Assembly: GCA_033398695.1 (NCBI GenBank)
Contig: CM065802.1
Location: 166,899,965-166,963,964, forward strand
DNA length: 64,000 bases
Direction of reading: 5' to 3'
Origin: Orobanche coerulescens
Taxonomy: Eukaryota > Streptophyta > Magnoliopsida > Lamiales > Orobanchaceae
This document shows positions 1-11,109 of this stretch, one piece after another (position 1 is the first letter of the stretch; every line of letters starts with the position of its first letter). The notes under the pieces are model-generated. The model saw only the letters and a program-made list of their open reading frames with translations, was not told where the DNA came from and searched no databases. The position numbers were made by a program, and so were the translations under genes.

Positions 1-1400
1 GTTGAATACTGGTTTGGGATGTAAGTGCTTCCAACACTCGAAGAGAAACGGGTTTTCGGCTCAAGGCATCGGCTACTACATTTGCTTTCCCCGGATGATA
101 GAGAATCTCCAAGTCGTAATCCTTGATCAATTCCAGCCACCTTCTCTGCCTCATGTTTAATTCTTTCTGATTGAAAATGTATTTGAGGCTCTTATGATCT
201 GTAAAGATCTGACAATGAGTGCCGTACAAATAATGTCTCCAAATTTTCAAGGCAAAGACCACAGCTGCTAGCTCCAGATCATGAGTCGGATAATTAACTT
301 CGTAAGGTTTCAATTTCCGAGAATCATAAGGAATTACTTTAACCTTTTGCATCAACACACAACCCAAACCCCGATTCAAGCGTCAGTATACCAAAAATCC
401 GTCGGTTCCTTCCGGCGGCGCTAATATAGGTGTGTCGTCAGTCTCTTCTTAAGTTCGTCAAAACCACTGGCACTTCTCATTCCACGCGAACTTTTGAGTT
501 TTCAGAATTTGGGTGAGCGGACGAGCAATTTTGGAAAATCCCTCTACAAAGCGGCGATAATATCCAGCAAGTCCTAAGAAGCTTCGGACTTCTTTCACAT
601 TTAGGGGCTTCCCATTCCAAGATTGCTTGACTTTCTTGGGTCCACTGAACTCCGTCGGATGATATCACGTGCCCAAGGAAGGTTACTTCCTTAAGCCAGA
701 ATTCGCATTTAGAAAGCTTAGCATACAGCTGTTCCTTTCTCAAGATGCTCAAAACCACACGTAAATGTTCAGCATGTTCCTCTGCGTCCCTCGAATATAT
801 CAAGATGTCGTCAATGAAGACAACCACAAATTTATCCAAGTACTCCAAGAATACCCGATTCATCAATTGCATGAATACCGCAGGAGCATTTGTAAGTCCA
901 AATGGCATCACTACAAATTCATAATGCCGTCAGGGATGCGAAATCTATTTCGGTATATCCGATTCCTTAATTCTCAACTGATGATATCCTGATCGCAAGT
1001 CAATCTTCGAGAATACCCTTGCCCCTTGCAGTTGATCAAACAAGTCGTCGATCCGAGGTATAGGATACTTATTCTTGATCGTCATTTTGTTAAGCTCCCT
1101 GTAATCAATACACATTCGGAGGGATCCGTCTTTCTTAGGACAAAGAGCAGGCGCCCCAAGGAGAAACGCTAGGTTGAATATATCCCTTCTGTAGCAATTC
1201 CTCCAGTTGCTTCTTGAGTTCATACATCTCGGTTGGCGCCATACGGTATGGTGCCCTGGAAATAGGGGTTGCTCCAGGCTCTAATTCGATGGTGAATTCC
1301 ACTTCTCTTTGCGGAGGTAACCCTGGTAGCTCGTCAGGAAATACATCCGAGAACTCATTCACAACTGAGATAGACGAGAGCTCTATTCCTTCCTCTTTCC
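1..1400 (-). pseudogene. Reverse transcriptase and RNase H of element A
   Basis: Minus-strand pol segment. The RT palm is readable in three frames: a start with PYRMAP near 1250, the [18 protein letters not shown] block near 1110, [16 protein letters not shown] near 900, and the catalytic FIDD box near 800 (the YVDD-type Mg-binding aspartates). RNase H follows at about 340-1, with the TDHKSLKYI and ADALSRKP motifs. In a live element this copies the genomic RNA into cDNA. Frames change near 1150-1220, near 930 and near 650, and the connection region around 350-480 is disrupted, so no functional protein is expected. Integrase would lie left of base 1. Confidence 0.85.
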
Positions 1401-1466
1401 TCATGGCATAGCACCAAAGTCCATGACATCCCTGCTTCAGCAATTTCACCGCTTTCATTACCTTGA

Positions 1467-1856
1467 TCAATTTCCCCGAGCTTCCCGGTCTCCATCCTCG
1501 GAATAAGTGTTCAGATCCGTCATCAGCAATGATGGAAATGACTCTCTCTCGGTAATTGACCTGACTCCATAACGGTTGAGCCAATCATCTCCGAGAATTA
1601 AATCGTCACCGCAGATGTCAACTACAATAAGATTCGATGGCCAATCTCTTCCTTCTATAGATACTGGGAAATCCCTAGCTTCAAGTGTTCCCATAATTCT
1701 CTCTCCACTCGGCAATCCCACAACATACGGTTCACAATCAATTAAGCACGAGATTTTCAAACGATTACCACAGTTCAAAGATATAAAAGAGTGTGTGGCT
1801 CCGGAATCGAATAAAACACTAGCTGGTTGCAAAAGGATCTGAATCGTGCGATGCAA
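1467..1856 (-). pseudogene. Aspartic protease of element A
   Basis: An open stretch of 129 codons containing the retropepsin active-site motif LFDSGATHSFIS at about residues 16-27 and the LILGDDWL motif near residue 90. This domain cleaves the gag-pol polyprotein inside virus-like particles. It sits between the gag zinc knuckles (upstream, right) and the RT (downstream, left), the normal order. Frame continuity with gag and RT is lost at both ends. The fragment is otherwise well preserved compared with gag. Confidence 0.8.
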
Positions 1857-1859
1857 CGG

Positions 1860-3070
1860 CGGTGTTCGATCGTCGAGATCTCCTCATTTAAATACGGGCG
1901 CGGAGGAACGGACCCGACCTGGATGTCTCTCTCTTCCCGGCGTTACTGCTGGAATCCACTCTGCGTATGCGGTTCACACTTATCTCCTTAAGGCTGGTGC
2001 CGGAGTGCGGGTACCAAAAGATCTAGTAGCGGCTCCACAGAAGGCCGCACGGTGCCCTTCTTGCCCACAGTCGTAACAAGTCACAGAAGATGCGGGGCAA
2101 TCACGTCGAACATGCCCTGCTCGACCACAATTGTAACATTTCTTTGATGCGTCAAAGCTGGCGTCTTCAGGAACTTCTTTCCGCCTCTAGAAGGATGTGG
2201 AGGTTTCTAGCCGAATAAAAGGAAGACCGGCCTTTGCGGGCCCCACCACTCTTGTTTTCTGCAAAGTGCCGGTCACCTTCGCTTCTTTGCCTCTACCGAT
2301 TTCTCTACCGCCGCCTCTTTCATGTCGTAGGCCGGCGCTTTGTCTTGATCTTTGTCGCAATGTAGTACACTCGAATCCGGACATGTCTTCTTGAATCTCC
2401 GCTTCATCCGCATATCAAAATGAAAAATCTTTTACGCCTCCGTTCGACCAAGTGTCGCACACAAGTCGGTGATGATTAAAAGTTTTAATTACATCCACGA
2501 GATGCCTCCGAACTCGTGGTGAGAAAAACTCTCGGATCTTCGCCTCTCTTCGGACGGGGACAATCGTGCTTCCATCATTTGTTTGAATTCCGTCCAATCC
2601 GCATTATGATCCTCGGGTGAAACGGCTTCCCACCAATCAAAGGCCTCCCGGTCGAGAAAATACGGCGATGGGAACCTTAGGTCCTCGGGACGTTAAGACC
2701 CGAATATTTTCTACAACTCCTTGAGCCGGTGATCCCAAATAAGTGCCTCACAGATCCGTCAAATTTTGGCGGGTGCAATTTAACCACCTCGGCAAGCCAT
2801 CTGTCTCCCGGTTATCCTCGTGGTGCCTTTGTCCCATCATTGTCTGCATGCGATCAACGACACAAGCGGCTGGTTTATCTGCGCCACCACCTGTTGAAGC
2901 ACCCCTGGCATGTTAGGATTTGCGTCACCATTCGCTGATCCTTGCTGCCCTCCAGAATGGGAATCGGTTCGACTAGCCGATATTTCTGGGGTAGTTGCGG
3001 AATCCTCATGTCTCAAGTTACCACGTCCGCGTCCACGACCGCGTCCGCGTCCACGTCCTCCTCTCAACAT
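1860..3070 (-). pseudogene. gag of element A, degraded
   Basis: Starts at a methionine at about 3070, followed by an Arg-Gly repeat tract of the kind also found at the start of gag in element C. Two zinc knuckles (C-x2-C-x4-H-x4-C) are readable at about 2145-2050: CYNCGRAGHVRRDC, then CYDCGQEGH. The capsid region between 2200 and 2850 is full of stops and frame changes. In an intact element gag forms the particle and its knuckles bind genomic RNA. Compared with element C this gag is far more decayed, so A looks older. Confidence 0.75.
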
Positions 3071-3296
3071 ACTGTAAACACAATTTCTCAATATCCAGAA
3101 CAAAATTTTTGAAATAAAGTCCGTCAATACTCACAAAACAATAATTAAGTAAAACGGTAGTATAAGAGATTAAGAGACTTACAACCACGGTCCACATGAC
3201 GACTTAGGCTGAACAGTGATGTTACAAATGACCCGTAAATCAAATAACGTAAACAGACCCAACTAAAACCCAACTGCCAAGATATCCATGAATCTT

Positions 3297-3309
3297 AGCT
3301 CCGATACCA
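3297..3309 (-). other. Primer binding site of element A (tRNA-iMet type)
   Basis: On the minus strand this reads TGGTATCGGAGCT, five bases after the LTR end. It matches the complement of the plant initiator tRNA-Met 3' end (TGGTATCAGAGC) except at one position. The same variant is used by C, G and H; F has the canonical A. Confidence 0.85.
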
Positions 3310-3797
3310 TATTCTGTAACACCCCGAGATGTTCGGAATAATTACAGCGCCGTAAAACCTTTAAGTAAGGATTTACAAGGCTTATAAAAAAAAAGAAAGT
3401 AAATATAAGACATCAACACTGCGAAAATTCAAGTTTATGGAACGTACAACTGGTTCAACGGGTAATTAATACAACCATATCGAATTAATATCAAAAGGAC
3501 ACGCGTACTCGAGTACAGAAACCAAACCAAGACAACAAATCTCCAATAACAATAAACATCACTGAACCCCTTCGTCGTCACGTCGGTCCTGTGGCTGTTT
3601 CCCTGCTCCTCGGCTACCTGAACATCAAAACAAATGTCCACCCCCGAAGGGGTTAGCAAAACGATGCTAGTACAAGTATCATGTTAAACAATTCGAATAT
3701 GCATCAATAATACATAACAAGATACACCACACGGACTTCCGCTACCGGAATCCGACAATGCGAATCCACAAGATTCCATTACACAGCATGGGTATTC

Positions 3798-3962
3798 CAA
3801 TGATCCAGCGCCCTCAGCATAGATCCCAAGATGATCCCGTCGGACCAACACGAGGTGGAAATAACCCGTCCAATGATCCAGCGCCCTCAGCCTAGATCCC
3901 AAGATGATCCCGTCGGATCAACACGAGGTGGACATCCGATCCAGCGCCCTCAGCATAGATCG
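3798..3962. repeat. Minisatellite in LTR A
   Basis: About three copies of a 63-73 bp unit beginning near 3801, 3874 and 3937 and sharing GATCCAGCGCCCTCAGC. On the minus strand each contains GGTCCGACGGGATC, similar to the GGGTCCGACGGGGCC module repeated at the same place in the LTRs of C and H. Confidence 0.75.
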
Positions 3963-4334
3963 CTCAACGTATACAAACACAACTCATGCATACACATATG
4001 CCAAATCGTTATGTTCATCAACATGAACATATAAACACTATATAACGAATATCATGACAAATCAACGAAGTAAATATCATGTTCAACAACATGCATAATC
4101 ATACGCATACTCCAAAAATACCGATATTAACATATCACGATACTTGCCTCGAAGATGGCAAGAACGATACACTTCAATGCTCTCGACGCACTCGAAGGCC
4201 GCCTCCTCCGATCAACGTAACAAGCTCGAACCTTAACAAAAGGAACGATATACAAATCATCTCAAGTCGAACGATGGCCTAACAATTCGGTCTACGGCCG
4301 AAAAGCTCAAAATAAACAATCTGCCCGGACTGCT

Positions 4335-4526
4335 TAGCGCGCGCTACGTACCCTACGTAACGTGCGCTAAGACGGACTGTTAGCGTACGCTATCTTATAA
4401 GACTAGCGTGCGCTAGCCACGGTCTGGCAGTCTGACTCGGCTGGTCTCATAACGCGCGCTACGTACGTTTCGGGCGTTAACTGACCCCGATAGCGCACGT
4501 TAACTCACATGTGTTAGCGTGCGCTA
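4335..4526. repeat. Downstream palindrome cluster in LTR A
   Basis: A second cluster of TAGCGYRCGCTA-type palindromes, located after the TATA box inside the putative leader intron rather than in U3. LTR E has the same two-cluster design (37476-37963 and 38857-38940). Confidence 0.7.
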
Positions 4527-5190
4527 ATATTCATGGCAGAATACTGCAAGCCGAAACTGGGTTGAATGGTGAAGAACTCAAGAATCCTACCGTGATAATA
4601 CAAGTTATCCTCGGGCAAATCATGCTAATAAGGTTTGAGGAAGATTTGATTATGGAATACCAATATACGGATAGTCATCTTAATATCATAATCCATTACA
4701 ATCTTCAAGAAGTAATCTAAGTTCCGATCATCTTATGTTTCAAAACACCTGATTTCAACGTATACGACTCAGCAACTGGGTACTATCCGATTACTTGATC
4801 ATAAATCGATTTAAACATGCTTAGGAGTCCTTATAATAAGGTGGTTCAAAGGTTCATTCGATATCTATCATCTATACGTCAAAAGTCTCCTTCTAACATG
4901 CGATGACCGATAAAAACGAAATACTTGCTATCCAAACATGATTCAAACTTCCTTAGGAACCTTACTAATCATTGGTGAAAAATCACCTACCTCAAAGTAA
5001 TGAAGAACACGGATGAAAATGAAGCAATCCAACACCAAAGGCTTGATCACCAATCTCCAATGATATAAGATCTTCAATCTCGAACTAAGTGGTTGATACG
5101 AAGTGTTTAGGACGAATGGAGTTATGTTTCAAGTGCAAGAGTTCGGGTTATGTGGGAAGAAAGGACTGAAATCACGAATAGGATGCTGTC

Positions 5191-5506
5191 CTATTTATAA
5201 TAAATGGCTATTAGCGCGCGCTACACCCTGTTCGTAGCGTGCGCTAACGGCTCACAGTCTAAACTGTACTCGGCACTTAGCGTACGCTACGCATATACCT
5301 GTAGCGTGCGCTAAGGCGTTGACCCGGCTTTTCCCGAAAGCCGTCCAGGTACATCCGACACGATCCGACAGGGGTCCCCCGGCCAGATCTCACCTACCGC
5401 ACGTCTCAATCAGTCTGACCACGCATAGCGTGCGCTAATTACACTCGGTAGCGTGCGCTATAAAACCATGTTAGCGTACGCTACCCTTAGCCTGTAGCGT
5501 GCGCTA
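5191..5506 (-). promoter_or_regulatory. U3 palindrome array and TATA box of LTR A
   Basis: TAGCGCGCGCTA, TAGCGTGCGCTA and related palindromes occur repeatedly between 5506 and 5212. The TATA box TTATAAATAG (5200-5191, minus) follows within about 12 bases of the last copy. This is the probable transcription start region of element A. Parts of the middle (about 5310-5400) lack the motif. Confidence 0.7.
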
Positions 5507-5669
5507 CATGCACAGAATTTCAACCTTTAAATCACATACACGAAATTATATGCTCGACGATATCGGATTATGAACTACGGAGAATAGTATTCAGACAAAA
5601 GTACAATCATTACAATATCGCAAGTTCCAATTACATAACAGAAATCTCGGGTATTACAGAAGGCTCCAA

Positions 5670-5815
5670 CGGAAATACCGATACATCACAATGGCCTGAA
5701 AGCCCTCAGCCAAAGCTGCCAAAATATCACGATGGCCTGAAAGCCGAACAGCCCGAAGCTGCCAAAATATCACGATGGCCTGAAAGCCGAACAGCCCAAA
5801 GCTGTAAATCATCAC
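5670..5815. repeat. Tandem repeat, about 43-bp unit
   Basis: About three copies of a unit with the core GATGGCCTGAAAGCC, followed by AGCTGCCAAAATATCAC. The core GGCCTGAAAGCC is partly self-complementary. It lies next to the insertion point of element A. Confidence 0.75.
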
Positions 5816-6439
5816 AATACAGATTTCAAAGAAACAAACCTGACTGTCGAACATACTTCTCGGGCATATGAACGCTCAATCACAAAACGTCGAACACATC
5901 CAATACTATGGACGATCAAAATTGTACGGCTCAAAGATGGACAACACAGTACGCCTGATCCGGAAATGTGTCCGTGCACATGTCCGCCTCGTATACGGAA
6001 TCCAGAATATACGTGGGACAATGTACTTAATTAACCTCACGAAACTACGTCTCATGTGCACAGTCCAATGCGGAATAATATCCACGCATGACTATATACG
6101 TGCCTGGCTAAAAATCCTACACAATAACCAATCGGAACGCAGATATGATTCTAGATATGTCACGATACAACATGACAACGAAACTCAAAGGATAACACAT
6201 CCAATACGGATTATACGACTGACCAAGTGAACGATGACACACGAATAATGAAAGATCGACACGACCAACAATATTCAAAACAACCATCCTGGGATCAAAA
6301 TCCCTGAGGACCGATTAACACGAACAATAATCGCAACACAATGATCCGGGAAATCCTCAACCCTCAACGATCACAAAATTACCGAGTTCACAAGAATAAT
6401 AGTGTGCTGCCTTGAGTCGGCCAACACGACAATAATAAT

Positions 6440-6900
6440 TCAACGGATGGGAAATTGCCTTTTTGACAACGGATGGGAATTATTTTTGATAATCACAATT
6501 CAATATATCGATTACCTTTAGAGCGGACAATCGATAATAATTATACAACGGATGGGAATTATCTTTGATAATCCCAATTCAATATATCGATTACCTTCAG
6601 AACGGTTAACCGATAACAATTATACAACGAATGTCTTGGCACCTTTAATCGGTTACCGATAACGAAGATGATAATCGAATACGTCAATGCCTTCAATCGT
6701 CCAAAACGACATCAATAGAAAAACACAGATATCAATGACGACGATTCACAACAATATCTTGATGGAACATCAATCAATAATAACAATCGATACGTCGATG
6801 CCGCGAACCGGCTATCAACAACAATATCTCAAAGGAACATCAATCAACAATAACAATCAATATGTCGATACCGCGAACCGACTATCGAGAAATATATTAC
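6440..6900. repeat. Two local tandem duplications in LTR B
   Basis: A roughly 79-bp unit starting CAACGGATGGGAATT repeats from about 6467, 6546 and (partial) 6625. A second roughly 75-bp unit containing ACAATATCT and ATACCGCGAACCG repeats at about 6751 and 6827. No coding signal. Confidence 0.7.
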
Positions 6901-7294
6901 CAACAAGTATCGCAATGCCTTAAATCGGCCATTTACGAACAACAATAGTATTTGGCATAATTTGCCGAAGGGTATCGTATCAAACAATCCCTTGATGTCA
7001 ACAAAATCATAAAGAGACCAAGTCTCGAAATGATACACACATTCATACACATAAATGATAACATTAATCTCATTGACTAGTACAAGTATAAAACTTGCCT
7101 CAAATCGAAGGCGAGAAAGTCCTTCCACGATCAACGTCCTACCACGAATCGATCAATGGCGTCCTCCGACAATCACAAGCACTCGAACAACCTTGAATGA
7201 AATACAATTCATTCGATAACACGATATCGACCAAAAACAACATAATAGATAACTCCGATTCCAACACGAACACATATTATACTCGTATTTACCC

Positions 7295-7295
7295 G

Positions 7296-7346
<51 letters not shown>

Positions 7347-7440
7347 GCACTCAACACACAATATATATATATATATATATACACACACAACAAACACACT
7401 GAACACACACAATATAAATATATATATACACACCTGCACA
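7295..7440. repeat. AC and AT microsatellites
   Basis: A run of (AC)n at about 7299-7326, followed by (AT)n tracts to about 7440. Open reading frames across this stretch only encode IYIYIY and THTHTH and are artefacts. Confidence 0.95.
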
Positions 7441-7870
7441 AGAAACTTACCAGAAGAGCTGATCGGCCGGCAACCCTCGCCGGAATCCAGTCAGAAAACA
7501 ACTCTCCTGCTGGAACTCGGCCGCAGGAAAAATTGACCCGCCAGACCTCGTCCAACTCCAGCCCGTTCCCGTCCATGGCCGGTTTTCACCCAACTCCATC
7601 TCCGCCTGCAACTCCTCGCCGGAAATCTGTCAAGCCTCCATTCCGGACAAAAACCACCTCCGGTCGCCGGAATCAATGGAGCCGCGTCCATGGCCGGAAA
7701 CCATGAAGAGCACCAGCGCCTGAGCAAAGGCCGGAACAGCTCCAGTCCACAGCGCCGCCGTCGAGTTTCAGTCCTCGTCGGAGATGTCAGCAAACTCCGG
7801 TCGTCAACTCCAGTCCGTCGCCGGAAAGAAGCCGGCTGCCATCCAAGCTCCACCTCGCCGAAAAAAAAAA
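7440..7870 (-). other. GC-rich LTR leader with CCGG-rich repeats
   Basis: This part of LTR B is rich in short CGCCGGAA/TCCGGCGA-like words and is flanked by the donor-like GGTAAGTT on the minus strand at 7450. It would be the transcribed 5' leader of element B. ORFs in several frames exist only because stops are rare in this composition. Confidence 0.45.
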
Positions 7871-7988
7871 CGAGGGAGATGGGGAGAAGAGAGAGATAAC
7901 GAGAGAGAGAGAGGATGGCAAGAGAGGGAGATGACGAGAGGGAGATGGAGAGAAAAAGAGAGAGAACGTGAGAGAGAGGAAATGAGAG

Positions 7989-8064
<76 letters not shown>

Positions 8065-8114
8065 CGTGAGGGAGAGAGGTGTCATGTGAAGTGAGAGAAA
8101 TAACATGACAAAAA

Positions 8115-8166
<52 letters not shown>
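7870..8166. repeat. GA-rich tract and two long AT microsatellites
   Basis: A GAGA-rich purine tract (about 7870-7985) precedes (AT)n at about 7989-8062 and again at about 8118-8166. It lies between the TATA region and leader of LTR B. Confidence 0.95.
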
Positions 8167-8170
<4 letters not shown>

Positions 8171-8241
8171 TACCCCAAAGATATCCTGGCCCTACCAGCC
8201 GAAAGTTGACTACGAGAAAGGTTCCTACCACCGACCACGCA

Positions 8242-8322
8242 TTACGTACGTAAACCTCAGGATGTAACGTACGTAATCGCAACAAATTAGCGTACGTAAA
8301 GCTACACAGGTAGCGTACGCTA
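8242..8322 (-). promoter_or_regulatory. Palindrome array of LTR B
   Basis: Four palindromes, TTACGTACGTAA, TAACGTACGTAA, TAGCGTACGTAA and TAGCGTACGCTA, start near 8242, 8265, 8288 and 8311, about 23 bp apart. They lie upstream (minus strand) of the TATA region of LTR B. Confidence 0.7.
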
Positions 8323-8527
8323 TGGCTATAAACTTAGCCAAAATTCCAAACTCGCCAAGCAACAACCAAACGACGAAACCAAACCGACGGCCAGTAAAAA
8401 TATTTCGATCCCGAAATATTCTAATACAATATACATTGTATTGGTCCAAACAACAACACTTGTACAATTCCAAATGAAGATGTACAACTCAACAGTAACA
8501 CGAAAAAAATTACCCCCGGATATTACA

Positions 8528-9484
8528 TTAATCTCTCTTTCCAAGCCTTGTAGTTATCATATAAAATCGAGTCATTCGTTACCTTGAGAAAAGAAGAATC
8601 AGTCGGTTGATGAAAAATAGAACTGAAATTTACTTAATTTGTGGAGTTTTTGATTTTTCATGCTTAACTAATAAATGATTTTCTGCAAAAATTCTATTCC
8701 CTAAAAAAAGGAGTCATTGGTGAAAAGAGCTACACGTTAGCAAATAACGGTGTGAAAGCTATCACCTTAAAAAAAATGACGAAAATGTGAAGTGTTGAGC
8801 AGCAACAGCTGCCTAATTTTGGGGGTCTTAAATTTTGCGAAAAATAAAGGACTAACCATTGTTGGTGCGTAGCTGCCGTCTTAGAAAAATTGGTGAAAAG
8901 AGCTACACATTAGCAAATAACGGTGTGAAAGCTGTCACCTTTTAAAAAAAAAGAGATAGAAATAGTTGGTGAAAAGAGCTACACGTTAGCAAATAACGGT
9001 GTGAAAGCTATCACTAAGGGATGTAGTTTATGAGCAGATCTAAATTAATTAGCGGCTGAATTTCAATACACACAATTTCGTGAAAAATCACAATATTTGA
9101 TGACGCCAATGAAATTCTTCTTCAAATTGAGTCGAAAAATAAATGAGTGATCAAGAGCAACCATTAAAGGGAGACGTGTGTATCACGAGTGGGAAAGAAA
9201 TAATCAACCTTTTGGGGAAAAAACCTTGAATTTGGAATTACAAAATAAAAACCGTGTTTTAACTTCAAAATCATTAGTAGATTTATTTTGAATCTTGATT
9301 CATTTCTATCTACTGTATAAAGCTTATTGTTGTGTATTAATGGCATTTTGATCTCCTTTTCTTTTTTATATAATTACTTTTTTTAATTTATGTGTGTATT
9401 AATTTTCTTATTTTTTATTTTTTTATGGAGTGTGATTAATAAAGAGTCTTGCTCGGGACTAGCAAGAATTCAAGTTTGGGGGTG
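8528..9484 (+). other. 3' internal region of array unit 1
   Basis: Non-coding. It contains three copies of a 48-bp imperfect hairpin (8719-9015) and ends in the polypurine-like AAGTTTGGGGGTG just before LTR1, as expected for plus-strand priming. Apart from these, nothing recognisable. Confidence 0.6.
8719..9015. repeat. Three 48-bp hairpin repeats, unit 1
   Basis: Copies at 8719-8766, 8892-8939 and 8968-9015. Each begins GGTGAAAAGAGCTACAC and ends GTGTGAAAGCTATCACC, and can fold on itself: GGTGA with TCACC, AGCT with AGCT, ACAC with GTGT, and GTTA with TAAC around a GCAAA loop. Copy 2 carries base changes (for example ACATTAG). Confidence 0.85.
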
Positions 9485-9878
9485 TGATAAGTGTCAGTTT
9501 TATACACTTATCCATGGTTTGTATCGATAAATTTCACCCATAATTGAGCTAGTCTACTCGTTTTTTGCTTTTAATTAATTAGTTTTTAATAATTTTATTT
9601 TTATCGGATGATGATATAAATCTAGTCTTAATCGGATTGAATAACTGATTTACTCAAGAAATAACATGTTTATTAAATATTCTCTTTGTTGAATTTTGAT
9701 ATATTCATGTTGTAGTGTTTTCCGAGACGAATTCGGCAGTCTTTCTGGATTCAAAATCAGAGTTATATATCAAAAGTTATCATCCGAAGAAGATTTGGGG
9801 CAAAAACGCAAAGTCTGAGAAATTCTGGGCTGAAAACGTAACTCTCAAAGCAACCAGTGAGAAAATTGACGAAGCCAA

Positions 9879-9958
9879 GTTACGGCCGTAACTACTGAAT
9901 GTTACGGCCGTAAGACATCCTTGTTACGGCCGTAACTCCTTAATGTTACGGCTGTAAC
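9879..9958 (+). promoter_or_regulatory. Four palindromes at exact 22-bp spacing, LTR1
   Basis: GTTACGGCCGTAAC-type palindromes start at 9879, 9901, 9923 and 9945. The second ends in AAG and the fourth has GGCTGTAAC, each a small decay of the palindrome. They lie about 125 bp upstream of TATAAATAG. Confidence 0.85.
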
Positions 9959-10084
9959 TCTTGACAGATTGTTATAATTTGTCTAATTTTTTATACTTTT
10001 TGTGTATTATTGAGGGGATGGCTGGCATTGATCCGATCTATTGTAAGAATGCTGGAGTTTTGGAGCTATTAGATGACTTTAGGT

Positions 10085-10093
10085 GTATAAATA
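10085..10093 (+). promoter_or_regulatory. TATA box of LTR1
   Basis: TATAAATAG downstream of the palindrome array, at the expected place for the LTR promoter. The LTR2 equivalent at about 15007 reads TATAGATAG, a weaker match. Confidence 0.6.
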
Positions 10094-11091
10094 GACCCCT
10101 TAGATCCTTCATCATTCATCATTCATCTTATAAATTTTCACTTTTTGTAATCTTTTCTTTTTGTGTGAAGAATACACTTGTGTTCTTGAGTGATTTGTGT
10201 TAGTGTGGTATAGTATATGTTGTTCAGAGAGTTTATTACTTCTTTCTCCTTTATCTACTAAGGGAGTGAGGATCAATTCTTCCTCTTGATTCAACTAATA
10301 ATGACCACCAAAGCTTGTATTATGTATATTAAACCCTTTATGGGCTAAGTTACCTTTAGTTGGGATTATAAACAAGGTTAGTCATGTTATTTATGTTTGT
10401 ATAAAGATCTATTGTGAATTACTTATTATTGTGTGTGATTTTCATTGTTTTAACAATCTTTATTTATTTGGCCAATAAATGACGAAATTTATGGTCTTCA
10501 TATGTTTAGAAAGAAAATACGTTTGATTAGATCAAGTGATCTTCACTCTAAGTTGTTCTAGGGGATAGAAATATACCTCTAGACCTTAGATGATTCTTTG
10601 AGTTATTTTCATAAATCCTAATGCTATGTATTGAAGCCAATCAACATAAAAATATAGTGGATTGATTCAATATGTAAGGGGCGTTTTATAGTTCGAAAGA
10701 GAAACCGTCTTTTTAAGGAAAATCGAATCTACACAACATAATAAGTAAATTCATCTTATGATCTCCTATACATCTTCTATAACTAATGACGAACTAAGTT
10801 TGTAATTCCAACTATTTCATTTTATCGTTAATCAATCTATTATTATTGCAATCTTTTTATTTCCTTAAAATATTAGAACTATTATTGCATTTTCTTTGCA
10901 ATTATTAAACCAAACTCTTTAATTGTGTGTTTCACTCATCTTAGTATCTATAAAAATAGACTAATAGTGTATAATTCAAATTATAACCAAACTTCCTCGT
11001 GGGATCGATAAACCGGACTCAAAAAGTCCACTTACTACTTGATACAATATCGTGCACTTGCGATAGTTACACTAAGAGCGTGTCAAGTTTT

Positions 11092-11109
11092 TGGCGCCGT
11101 TGTCGGGGA
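11092..11109 (+). other. Primer binding site, unit 1
   Basis: TGGCGCCGTTGTCGGGGA, one mismatch from the sequence in unit 2 and from the complement of the plant tRNA-Asp 3' end. It lies just after LTR1. Confidence 0.85.

Larger units (their letters stand above)
3618..4990 (-). other. Putative LTR leader intron of element A
   Basis: Minus-strand donor GAG|GTAGGTGA at 4990 and acceptor TTCAG|GTAGCC at 3618 (1373 nt). A TGCTAAC branch-point-like sequence is followed by a CCCC-TTC-GGGG hairpin at about 3662-3645, about 30-45 nt before the acceptor. The arrangement is repeated in elements C, F, G and H. Splicing is inferred, not shown. Confidence 0.5.
1..5658 (-). mobile_element. Tekay-type Ty3/gypsy retrotransposon A, partial
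   Basis: Minus-strand chromovirus running from its 5' LTR (right) through gag, protease, reverse transcriptase and RNase H, and leaving the window at base 1 before the integrase. Lineage is inferred from close similarity of its RT and RNase H to element C, which has a chromodomain, from LTR ends TGTAATACCCG...GGGGTGTTACA and from a tRNA-iMet-type primer site. The coding part is broken by several stops and frameshifts. The sequence right of the LTR looks like another LTR (B), so A was probably inserted there; its 3' LTR and target duplication lie outside the window. Confidence 0.85.
3315..5658 (-). repeat. 5' LTR of element A (2.3 kb)
   Basis: Bounded by TGTAATACCCG at 5658 and GGGGTGTTACA at 3315 on the minus strand. 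From 5' to 3' it holds a U3 with a palindrome array (5506-5212), a TATA box (TTATAAATAG, 5200-5191), a leader with a plausible splice donor (4990), a second palindrome cluster (4526-4335), a three-copy minisatellite (3962-3798), a TGCTAAC/hairpin element (about 3662-3645) and an AG acceptor (3618). No second LTR is in the window, so identity between LTRs cannot be assessed. Confidence 0.85.
5659..8527 (-). repeat. Partial LTR of element B
   Basis: On the minus strand it begins TGTAATATCCGGGGG at 8527 and shows the standard order: palindromes (8322-8242), an A/T-rich TATA region (about 8180-8165), a leader with a splice donor CTG|GTAAGTTT at 7450, then more than 1.7 kb of sequence. No GGGGTGTTACA end is seen before element A starts at 5658, so A probably interrupts this LTR. 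The sequence right of 8527 begins exactly at the repeat unit of the LOG array (TTAAT...), consistent with B having inserted there. Coding capacity is nil. Confidence 0.6.
9485..11085 (+). repeat. LTR1 of the LOG element (1.6 kb)
   Basis: Starts TGATAAGTGTC directly after the polypurine tract and ends GAGCGTGTCA seven bases before the primer site. It carries four phased palindromes (9879-9958) and a TATA box at 10085-10093. It is nearly identical to LTR2. No coding region. Confidence 0.85.

Noticed and set aside
4330..5510. CRISPR-like array because of regularly repeated short palindromes
   Set aside because: Repeats are only 12-14 bp and variable, spacers are about 10 bp, and the region is a plant LTR.
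6844..7134. ORFs of 60-96 codons in LTR B
   Set aside because: No motifs, no codon bias, and the region shows local tandem duplications typical of an LTR leader.
7197..7706. Open reading frames of 76-169 codons over the AC/AT microsatellites
   Set aside because: The proteins are THTHTH and IYIYIY low-complexity translations of dinucleotide repeats; there are no motifs.
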